DNA of 12,075 nucleotides from assembly GCA_947088515.1 (NCBI GenBank), contig CAMUHA010000093.1, positions 1-12,075 on the forward strand, given 5' to 3'. Of this stretch, positions 6,049-12,075 are shown piece by piece. Made by a program: the position numbers and the translations under genes. This DNA comes from an uncultured bacterium (lineage in GTDB: Bacteria > Bacillota > Clostridia > Lachnospirales > Lachnospiraceae). Every line of letters begins with the position of its first letter. Position 1 is the stretch's first letter. The notes under the pieces are model-generated. The model had not been told where the DNA came from, ran no database searches, and saw nothing but the letters and a program-made list of their open reading frames with translations.

Positions 6049-6073
6049 CGAGCATTTTGAAGGGAGCCGTAGA

Positions 6074-6463
6074 ATGATAAACAGTAATGTATTTAATTAT
6101 GTGAATGTGCTTAGCAAAGCGGCAGATGCAGCATGGTTAAGGAACGAAGTCATTTCCAACAATCTTTCGAATGTGGATACGCCGGGATACAAACGGCAGG
6201 ATATTGATTTTGAAACCCAGCTTCGCAGAGCGCTTGGAAATTCCAGGTACGAAACGGTTGACTCAAAAGTAGCCCATGTATCTGGTGTGGAACTTGAACC
6301 CAGAGTGTATACGGATTCGGCAAATTTCTCTTACCGCCTGGATGGCAATAACGTGGATTTTGATACAGAAAATGCACAGCTTGCTGCCAACCAGATAAAG
6401 TACAATGGATTGAGAGACTGCATTAACCAGGAATTTGCCAATTTGAAAATTGTCTTGAAGTAA
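6074..6463 (+). CDS. flgB: Flagellar proximal rod protein FlgB
   Basis: FlgB is one of the rod subunits that link the MS ring to the distal rod of the basal body, exported by the flagellar type III system. The 129-residue protein is of normal length. Its N-terminal helix carries the rod/hook-family signature, seen here as NNLSNVDTPGYKRQDIDF (about residues 29-46), and its C-terminal helix pairs with it (NNVDFDTENAQLAANQIKYN, about 90-109, to the end). The middle is short and variable, as expected for FlgB. The start ATG is preceded by AGGGAG seven bases upstream. It is the first gene of the flagellar operon, with promoter, hairpin and CodY-like box in the preceding 110 bases; flgC follows after 16 bases. 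Confidence 0.97.
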   Translation: MINSNVFNYVNVLSKAADAAWLRNEVISNNLSNVDTPGYKRQDIDFETQLRRALGNSRYETVDSKVAHVSGVELEPRVYTDSANFSYRLDGNNVDFDTENAQLAANQIKYNGLRDCINQEFANLKIVLK

Positions 6464-6479
6464 GGGGAGGAAGGGTAAA

Positions 6480-6929
6480 ATGGGAATCTTCAGTGCTTTT
6501 AATATTAATGCCTCCGGCATGACGGCGCAGCGTTTCCGGATGGATACGATTTCAGAAAATATAGCCAATGCTTATACAACCAGAACCCAGGATGGGACGC
6601 CCTACAGACGTAAGGTTGTGACTTTTGAGGAGCGCGGGGACAGAGTACAGACTTTCAGCAGTTTCTTAGGAAGCGCAAGTAACAAATTCAAAGGACAGGG
6701 GGTCAGGGTTGGAAAGGTTATGGAGGATAACAAGACACAGCCTAATATGGTGTATGACCCTTCACATCCGGACGCAGATGAAAATGGTTATGTTACATAT
6801 CCCAATGTGAGTATTGTTACGGAAATGACCAACCTGATTGACGCAAGCCGTTCTTTCGAAGCTAATGCCACGGCCTTTAGTGCAAGCAAAAGTATTGCAA
6901 TGAAGGGCCTTGAGATGGCAGCGCAGTAA
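6480..6929 (+). CDS. flgC: Flagellar proximal rod protein FlgC
   Basis: FlgC is a second proximal-rod subunit, assembled next to FlgB and exported through the flagellar type III apparatus. The 149-residue protein begins with the paired N-terminal helix region (INASGMTAQRFRMDTISENI, about residues 8-27), where the rod signature has the form IANAYTTRTQDGTPYRRK. It ends with the conserved C-terminal helix containing TEMTNLIDASRSFEANATAF (about 117-136). The phrase PNVSIVTEM just before it is also typical. The ATG is preceded by GGAGG (6466-6470) with nine bases between. It lies 16 bases after flgB and 21 bases before fliE in one operon. Confidence 0.97.
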   Translation: MGIFSAFNINASGMTAQRFRMDTISENIANAYTTRTQDGTPYRRKVVTFEERGDRVQTFSSFLGSASNKFKGQGVRVGKVMEDNKTQPNMVYDPSHPDADENGYVTYPNVSIVTEMTNLIDASRSFEANATAFSASKSIAMKGLEMAAQ

Positions 6930-6950
6930 TGAGAGGGAGGACGGGATAAA

Positions 6951-7268
6951 ATGGACATATCATCTTTTTATAATTTATCATCTGGTGCCGTCAGAACGGC
7001 AGCGGAGGACTATTCTGCCGCCAGGCAGGAAAAGGCATCTAAAAATTTTGGAAGCCTGTTTGATAAGGCGGTGGAGAATTTAAATACTACCAATGCCTAT
7101 CTTTCCGATGCGGAAAACGAAAAGCTGCGGTGGGCTTTAGGTGAAACCGAAAACACACATGAACTTACCAACGCTCTTCAGAAAGCATCGACAGCGCTTC
7201 AGTACACAGTTTCATTACGCGATAAGTTTATTGAAGCATATAAAGAAATCATGCAGATACAGATTTAA
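6951..7268 (+). CDS. fliE: Flagellar hook-basal body complex protein FliE
   Basis: FliE joins the MS ring to the rod and is the first rod component to assemble. The 105-residue protein matches the family length. The N-terminal third is variable. A conserved FGSLFDKAVENLN region (about 33-45) is followed by helices and the diagnostic C-terminus, here VSLRDKFIEAYKEIMQIQI (last 19 residues), which closely matches the family's usual ending. GGGAGG at 6935-6940 serves as ribosome binding site. The gene sits in its standard place between flgC and fliF, and the gap to fliF is 35 bases with its own GGAAGAAGG site. Confidence 0.96.
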   Translation: MDISSFYNLSSGAVRTAAEDYSAARQEKASKNFGSLFDKAVENLNTTNAYLSDAENEKLRWALGETENTHELTNALQKASTALQYTVSLRDKFIEAYKEIMQIQI

Positions 7269-7303
7269 TGTGTATGTGGGTGAAAAACGGAAGAAGGTAA
7301 GTT

Positions 7304-8905
7304 ATGGCAGAGCGAGTAAGAGAGCTTTTAAATAAAGTCCTTGAATGGTGGAAAAAGTTTTCTACAAAACAGAGGACGTTTATTATATCGGCAGGAGCAG
7401 GAATTATTCTTGCTTTTGCGATTTTAATAACCGTGATAATGCGGCCCCAGTATGTTGTACTGCTTAATTGTGAGAACAGAAAGGAAGCTTCCCAGGTATC
7501 GGAGCTGCTAACAGAGGCAGGTTATGATTTTGAAGTTTCAGATGACGCCTATCAGATTAAAATCAATAAGAATCAGCTGTCAGATGCCAATATGCTTTTG
7601 GCAGCCAATGATATCCAATCTTACAGCTATACGATAGATAATGTTACCAGCGGAGGCTTTGGAACCACAGAATCTGATAAGCAGAAAAAATACCAGCTTT
7701 ATCTGGAGAGCAGGCTGGGAAACGACATCATTGGGAAATTTACGGCTGTCAAAAGTGCAGTAGTTAAGTTATACATACCAGAAAAAGACGGAACCCTGAT
7801 TCAAAAAGAAGAAGAAACCGGTGCATGGATTGTGCTTGAACTGGAAGATGAATTCAGTGAAGAAAATGCAGCAGGACTTGCAAAAGCGGTTGCCGTAGCA
7901 GTTGGAAATAAAACAACGGAAAATATTGTGATTACAGATGCCTCCGGCAATAATCTTTTTGTAGGTGGAGAGGATGGCACTGCGGCAAGCAATGCAAGTA
8001 CCCAGATGGGAGTTAAGGCGCAGTGGGAAGCTAAGATTAAAAATGATGTCCGTCGGGTGATGCTGGGTACAAACGAATTTGAAACAGTGGAAGTAGCAGT
8101 AAATCTGGATATGGATTTTTCATCTGTCAACGAAACAGACCATAATTACTATGTGGCAGATGGAAACACACAAGGGTATCTGGCGTCAAACAGAACTTTC
8201 AGCAGCGAGTCAACCAATGAGAGCGGGGAAGTGCCGGGAACAGACTCCAATGGACAACAGCCGGAATATGTATATCAGGACAATAGCGACAGTAATTCGG
8301 CAACTACGGAAGAGGAAAATAAATATCTGCCCTCTGAACGGATTACCCAGAAGGATACACCGCCAGGGGCTATTCAGTATGATACATCAACAATTTCTCT
8401 TTCTGCCGTTAACATGAATATAGTAAGAGAGGAAGATGTACGTGCACAGGGCCTGCTTGATGGAATTTCATGGGATGAATATAAGCTGGCAAATGCAGGC
8501 AGAACTCAGGTGGATGTACCAGATGATTTCTTTAATATTGTTTCAAAGGCTACAGGGTTCCCGGTAGATAACATAGCGATTGTTGCCTATTCAGAAAACG
8601 TGTTTTTTGACAGGGAAGGCTTAAATGTATCAGCGTCAGATGCAGTTCAAATTGTACTTATTCTTGTGATTTTGGGTCTTCTTGCATTTGTAGTGCTTAG
8701 AAGTATGCGTTCTGAAAAGCAACAGGAACAGCCAGAAGAACTGTCAGTGGAAAGTCTGCTTCAGTCCCAGCCGGAATCCAATCTTGAGGATATTAACGCT
8801 GAACAGATGTCTGAGACAAGAAAACTAATAGAAAAATTTGTGGATGAAAATCCGGAGGCCGCTGCAAGTCTTTTGCGGAACTGGTTAAACGAGGATTGGG
8901 GTTAA
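7304..8905 (+). CDS. fliF: Flagellar MS-ring protein FliF
   Basis: FliF subunits form the membrane-embedded MS ring on which rod, switch and export gate are built. The 533-residue protein has a short cytoplasmic N-terminus, a first membrane helix (about 26-46), and extracytoplasmic ring-building domains (about 50-440). Within these is a Ser/Asn/Glu-rich low-complexity stretch (about 285-345) at the place where the family carries its variable beta-collar insert. A second membrane helix (about 447-468) follows. The cytoplasmic tail ends in ETRKLIEKFVDENPEAA and a Trp-containing tip (RNWLNEDWG), the FliG-binding segment. Length is normal. The start ATG has AGAAGG (7292-7297) six bases upstream. 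It is followed 36 bases later by fliG, its direct binding partner. Confidence 0.97.
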   Translation: MAERVRELLNKVLEWWKKFSTKQRTFIISAGAGIILAFAILITVIMRPQYVVLLNCENRKEASQVSELLTEAGYDFEVSDDAYQIKINKNQLSDANMLLAANDIQSYSYTIDNVTSGGFGTTESDKQKKYQLYLESRLGNDIIGKFTAVKSAVVKLYIPEKDGTLIQKEEETGAWIVLELEDEFSEENAAGLAKAVAVAVGNKTTENIVITDASGNNLFVGGEDGTAASNASTQMGVKAQWEAKIKNDVRRVMLGTNEFETVEVAVNLDMDFSSVNETDHNYYVADGNTQGYLASNRTFSSESTNESGEVPGTDSNGQQPEYVYQDNSDSNSATTEEENKYLPSERITQKDTPPGAIQYDTSTISLSAVNMNIVREEDVRAQGLLDGISWDEYKLANAGRTQVDVPDDFFNIVSKATGFPVDNIAIVAYSENVFFDREGLNVSASDAVQIVLILVILGLLAFVVLRSMRSEKQQEQPEELSVESLLQSQPESNLEDINAEQMSETRKLIEKFVDENPEAAASLLRNWLNEDWG

Positions 8906-8941
8906 CCAAAATACAGGTCTTTGAGGGAGGTTGGAACAGGT

Positions 8942-9958
8942 ATGCCTAAAAGCGCCGATGACAAAATACCAGGGATTCAGAAGGCTGCGATTTTACTAAT
9001 CGCTCTGGGCCCTGAAAAGTCAGCATCCATTTTCAAGCATTTAAAGGAAGAAGAAATAGAAGAGCTGACACTTGAAATTGCTAATACAAGGAGTGTTACT
9101 CCACAGGTCAAGGACCAGATAATTGATGAATTTTATCAGGTTTGTCTTGCACAACAGTATATTGCGGAAGGTGGCATCAATTATGCCAAGGAACTTTTGG
9201 AAAAGGCGCTTGGCAGTGAGAGAGCCATGGATGTTATTGGAAAACTGACTGCATCCCTGCAGGTGAAACCTTTTGAATTTGTGCGTAAAACAGATGCCGC
9301 TCAGTTGCTTAACTTTATACAAGATGAGCATCCGCAGACGATAGCTTTGATTTTATCTTATCTGTCGGCTTCTCAGGCAGCTCTGATTGTTTCTGCCCTG
9401 CCCCCGGAAAGGCAGGCAGAGGTGGCAAAACGTATTGCAGTGATGGACAGAACAAGTCCAGATGTGGTAAAGGAAGTGGAAAAGGTGCTGGAATCAAAAC
9501 TGTCATCTTTGGTAAATCAGGATTACACGATTATTGGCGGCGTGGATTCTGTGGTGGATATTTTAAATACAGTGGACCGTGGTACAGAAAAACATATTAT
9601 GGAAACATTGGAAATCGAAGAGCCGGAACTGGCGGACGAAATCAGAAAGAAAATGTTTGTGTTCGAAGACATCCTTCTTTTGGACGACCGGGCAATTCAA
9701 AGAGTGCTGCGTGATGTGGATAATAATGATTTGGGGCTTGCGCTTAAAGGCTCCAATGAACAGGTACAGAACGCAATCTTTAATAACCTGTCCAAGCGTC
9801 TTGCAGTAATGATTAAGGAAGATATGGAATTTATGGGTCCTGTACGTATGAAGGATGTGGAAGAAGCACAACAGAAGATTGTAAATGTCATCAGAAAGCT
9901 GGAAGATGCCGGGGAGATTGTTATTTCCAGAGGCGGAGGAGACGAGATCGTTGTATAG
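8942..9958 (+). CDS. fliG: Flagellar motor switch protein FliG
   Basis: FliG forms the rotor ring beneath the MS ring; its C-terminal domain meets the stator and generates torque. With the ATG at 8942 the protein has 338 residues, the length I recall for B. subtilis FliG. A TTG at 8921 would add seven residues but has no ribosome binding site before it, whereas GGGAGG (8925-8930) lies 11 bases before the ATG. The N-terminal domain (about 1-100, starting KAAILLIALGPEKSA) binds FliF. The middle domain carries the EHPQ motif at Glu129-Gln132. The C-terminal domain (about 195-338) has the charged torque helix region around RAIQRVLRDVDNNDL, then MEFMGPVRMKDVEEAQ and ends SRGGGDEIVV. Its last bases overlap the start of fliH, suggesting coupled translation. 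Confidence 0.97.
   Translation: MPKSADDKIPGIQKAAILLIALGPEKSASIFKHLKEEEIEELTLEIANTRSVTPQVKDQIIDEFYQVCLAQQYIAEGGINYAKELLEKALGSERAMDVIGKLTASLQVKPFEFVRKTDAAQLLNFIQDEHPQTIALILSYLSASQAALIVSALPPERQAEVAKRIAVMDRTSPDVVKEVEKVLESKLSSLVNQDYTIIGGVDSVVDILNTVDRGTEKHIMETLEIEEPELADEIRKKMFVFEDILLLDDRAIQRVLRDVDNNDLGLALKGSNEQVQNAIFNNLSKRLAVMIKEDMEFMGPVRMKDVEEAQQKIVNVIRKLEDAGEIVISRGGGDEIVV
9935..9939 (+). promoter_or_regulatory. Ribosome binding site inside fliG used for fliH
   Basis: GGAGG within the Gly-rich end of fliG lies 11 bases before the TTG at 9951. That TTG is the most plausible start of fliH, because no ATG, GTG or better-placed TTG is available near the fliG stop. Confidence 0.5.
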
Positions 9959-10796
9959 TAATTTGTATAAAGCGGGCTGGGTCGTAGTAAATGATGACGC
10001 CCGCATAATAGATACCAATGAGCTGCTTAAAAAGAGGCTAAAGAAAACGGCAGTGGAAAACCATCCGGCAGGAGAAGCGGAAACGGGAGGATTTACTTCC
10101 GGACTTGATGCAAAAGTGGTGGATGCCCTGCTTGAGGATGAAAGTAATAGACAAAGGCAGGCTGCCCTGGAGCAACAGGCCGCTCTTGAGCAGGAAATTG
10201 CGGATGCCAAAGCTGAATTGGAAAGAGTGAAGGCGGAAGCAGACCAAATGATGGATACCGCAAGTGTGCAAATTGAACATATGCGGGCCAAGGCGCTGGA
10301 AGAAGCAAAAAATCAGGGATATCAGGCAGGTTATGAAGAGGGAATGGCACAGGTGCAGGCGATGAAAAACGAATGCAAGAAAAAGCAGGCCCAGCTTCAG
10401 GCTGAATATAATAAAAAAATAGAAGAACTGGAACCAGATTTTATTGAAGCTCTGACAGGAATTTATGAACATATTTTTAAAGTGGATTTAAGTGTTTACA
10501 GTCAAATCGTAGTAAATATGTTAACTGACACAATGCAGAAAACAGATAGTGCATCAAATTATATTGTGCATGTTTCCAAGCAGGATTATCCCCAGGTGAT
10601 AAAGGAGCGGGAACGGATTCTTGAAGGGACAGGAACCCTCTCTAATAATTTGGAAATTGTGTCAGACATGACGCTTTCAGCGGCACAATGTATGATTGAA
10701 ACGGAAAATGGTATTTATGACTGTTCCCTTGGAACAGAACTGGAGGAACTGGGAAGAAAATTACGGCTCCTCTCATATAATAAACAGATAATGTAA
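9951..10796 (+). CDS. fliH: Flagellar export ATPase regulator FliH
   Basis: FliH dimers bind the N-terminus of FliI, restrain its ATPase and deliver it to the export gate. I place the start at TTG 9951, giving 281 residues beginning LYSNLYKAGWVVVND (initiator read as Met) and overlapping the fliG stop by eight bases. The in-frame ATG at 9885 would put 22 extra residues inside fliG with no good ribosome binding site. Visible features are a conserved N-terminal GWVVVNDDARIIDTNEL, a long Ala/Glu/Gln coiled coil (about 62-120), and the FliH GxxxGxxxG repeat at Gly123, Gly127 and Gly131. A further helix and the globular C-terminal domain (about 155-281) follow. fliI starts 20 bases downstream. The family call is firm; the exact start is less so. 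Confidence 0.9.
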   Translation: MYSNLYKAGWVVVNDDARIIDTNELLKKRLKKTAVENHPAGEAETGGFTSGLDAKVVDALLEDESNRQRQAALEQQAALEQEIADAKAELERVKAEADQMMDTASVQIEHMRAKALEEAKNQGYQAGYEEGMAQVQAMKNECKKKQAQLQAEYNKKIEELEPDFIEALTGIYEHIFKVDLSVYSQIVVNMLTDTMQKTDSASNYIVHVSKQDYPQVIKERERILEGTGTLSNNLEIVSDMTLSAAQCMIETENGIYDCSLGTELEELGRKLRLLSYNKQIM

Positions 10797-10803
10797 GGAT
10801 AAA

Positions 10804-10810
10804 GGCGGAG
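10804..10810 (+). promoter_or_regulatory. Ribosome binding site that supports the TTG start of fliI
   Basis: GGCGGAG ends six bases before the TTG at 10817. The first in-frame ATG comes only after about 45 codons, inside the beta-barrel domain, so the TTG start is well supported. Confidence 0.7.
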
Positions 10811-10816
10811 TATAAA

Positions 10817-12075
10817 TTGGCTGCACAGAATATTGATTTTGCAAAATACATAGCCATAAAAGATGACCCACTTTTTAAAGTAAAGGGTAAAGTAGTTAAT
10901 GTGGTAGGACTTACCATAGAATCGGCAGGTCCAGCTGCAAAGCTGGGGGATATTTGCATGATTTATCCTGTGGCAAAAAGCGGGGATGTGCATCCTGCGT
11001 TGGCGGAGGTTGTTGGTTTTAAAGAGGGAAAAAATCTCTTAATGCCCTATGAAAATGTGGAGGGAATTGGACCAGGCAGCAGCGTGGAAAATTCAGGAAA
11101 TCCTTTGAAAGTCCGTGTGGATGAGGGGCTTCTTGGCCATATGCTTGATGGGCTTGGGAGAATAGAGGGAGAGGCTGCGCCTTCAGGAGAGGAATATTCT
11201 GTGGAAGCGAAACCGCCAGACCCTATGAAGAGAAAAATTATTGATGAAGTTCTTCCTTTAGGGGTTAAAGCTGTGGATGGTCTTATCACAGTGGGAAAAG
11301 GACAGAGGATTGGTATTTTTGCAGGTTCGGGAGTAGGAAAGTCAACTCTTATGGGAATGTTTGCAAGAAATACCAAGGCGGACATAAATGTAATTGCCCT
11401 GATTGGAGAACGGGGCAGGGAAGTGCGGGAATTTATTGAAAGAGACTTAGGACCTGAAGGAATGAAACGGTCTGTTGTCGTAGTCTCCACCTCTGATAAG
11501 CCTGCCCTGGAGCGTAAAAAGGCGGCCCAGACGGCTACTGCAATTGCGGAGTATTTTAGAGACCAGGGAAAAGATGTACTTTTGATGATGGATTCTCTTA
11601 CCCGTTTTTCTATGGCGCAAAGGGAGATTGGCTTGGCAAGTGGGGAGCCGCCAGTGTCAAGAGGATATCCACCCAGCGTGTATTCTGAAATGCCTAAATT
11701 GTTAGAACGTGCAGGAAGGTCAGATAAAGGTTCTATTACTGGCTTATATACAGTTTTGGTGGATGGTGATGACTTTAATGAACCAATTACAGATACAGCA
11801 AGAAGTATATTAGATGGTCATATTATGCTTAACAGAAAGTTAGCCCATAAGAACCATTATCCTGCAATTGATGTGCTGCAGAGCATTTCCAGATGTATGA
11901 GTCAGATTGCCAAGCGTGAACATAAGAATTCGGCAGGAAAACTTAAAAATGTCCTTGCCACCTATAGTGAAGCAGAAGATTTGATTAATATTGGAGCATA
12001 TAAACAGGGAAGCAATCCCAGTATTGATTATGCAATCCGGAAGATAGAAGAGGTGAATCAGTTCCTTTTGCAGGA
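10817..12075 (+). CDS. fliI: Flagellum-specific ATPase FliI, 3' end outside the window
   Basis: FliI is a hexameric F1-beta-like ATPase of the flagellar type III export apparatus that helps deliver and unfold rod, hook and filament subunits. The reading frame stays open to the window edge: 419 codons plus two bases, so roughly the last 15-20 residues of a usual 435-440 are missing. Translated by hand, it begins (L/M)AAQNIDFAKYIAIK. The beta-barrel domain (about 20-90) is followed by the Walker A motif GSGVGKST (Gly170-Thr177), IGERGREVREF (catalytic Glu region), Walker B ending at Asp259 in LLMMDSLTRF, and the SGEPPVSRGYPPSVYSEMPKL stretch with ERAGRS typical of FliI. The TTG start has GGCGGAG six bases upstream. 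It follows fliH by 20 bases, and fliJ is expected next. Confidence 0.96.
   Translation, partial: MAAQNIDFAKYIAIKDDPLFKVKGKVVNVVGLTIESAGPAAKLGDICMIYPVAKSGDVHPALAEVVGFKEGKNLLMPYENVEGIGPGSSVENSGNPLKVRVDEGLLGHMLDGLGRIEGEAAPSGEEYSVEAKPPDPMKRKIIDEVLPLGVKAVDGLITVGKGQRIGIFAGSGVGKSTLMGMFARNTKADINVIALIGERGREVREFIERDLGPEGMKRSVVVVSTSDKPALERKKAAQTATAIAEYFRDQGKDVLLMMDSLTRFSMAQREIGLASGEPPVSRGYPPSVYSEMPKLLERAGRSDKGSITGLYTVLVDGDDFNEPITDTARSILDGHIMLNRKLAHKNHYPAIDVLQSISRCMSQIAKREHKNSAGKLKNVLATYSEAEDLINIGAYKQGSNPSIDYAIRKIEEVNQFLLQ

Noticed and set aside
5858..6073. Cyclic-di-GMP riboswitch ahead of the flagellar operon
   Set aside because: Such riboswitches often precede motility genes in Clostridia, but the conserved GEMM core and its paired receptor-loop sequences are not present; the structure is adequately explained by a terminator and a short leader hairpin.
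5930..6073. Sigma-28 (SigD) promoter before flgB
   Set aside because: No TAAA element with a properly spaced GCCGATAA-like -10 was found; the sigma-A elements fit much better.
9885..9950. Longer fliH starting at ATG 9885 inside fliG
   Set aside because: It would overlap fliG by 74 bases without a ribosome binding site, and the added residues are just the out-of-frame reading of the conserved fliG C-terminus.
9563..10291. Long minus-strand open frame of 242 codons opposite fliG and fliH
   Set aside because: It lies wholly antisense to two well-supported genes, its translation is Ser/Ala/Cys-rich without recognisable motifs, and it has no convincing ribosome binding site; it is a codon-bias shadow.

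Overview
The window is ordinary bacterial chromosome. All genes are on the + strand, densely packed and AT-leaning. The proteins look like those of the Firmicutes class Clostridia, most likely a motile member of the Lachnospiraceae. This rests on three things: the gene order topA-codY-flgB, a CodY whose helix-turn-helix is nearly identical to that of Bacillus subtilis but whose sensor domain is divergent, and strong GGAGG-type ribosome binding sites. The family-level placement is an inference from memory, not from a search.

Layout. (1) 1-2755 is a DNA-uptake-flavoured block: the 3' end of comM/yifB (AAA+ Mg-chelatase-like), dprA, a 60-residue unrecognised protein (start revised to 1948), and an A24-type prepilin peptidase-like membrane protein lacking the usual N-terminal methylase domain. 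(2) 2756-4939 is topA with its own good sigma-A promoter and a perfect inverted repeat at the transcription start. (3) 4940-5929 is codY, with its own extended -10 promoter and a convincing intrinsic terminator. (4) 5930-12075 is the start of a fla/che-type operon, flgB-flgC-fliE-fliF-fliG-fliH-fliI. It has a promoter in front of flgB and, in the leader, a 13/15 match to the CodY operator consensus. fliI runs off the right edge, missing perhaps the last 15-20 residues.

How the genes work together. ComM and DprA process and protect incoming single-stranded DNA, and an A24 peptidase would mature type IV pilins of an uptake machine. FlgB, FlgC and FliE form the proximal rod. FliF forms the MS ring, FliG the rotor/switch ring, and FliH/FliI the export ATPase with its regulator. 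CodY, a nutrient sensor, sits directly upstream of the flagellar operon and appears to have an operator in its leader, so nutrient status may directly gate flagellar synthesis.

No stretch over 300 bases lacks a gene. The longest gap, codY to flgB (216 bases), is filled by a hairpin, a terminator, a promoter and the putative CodY box. I saw no mobile elements, CRISPR arrays, tRNA or rRNA genes. I do not see a clearly new biological system. The most interesting signals are regulatory: the CodY box, the leader inverted repeats, and the altered CodY sensor domain.
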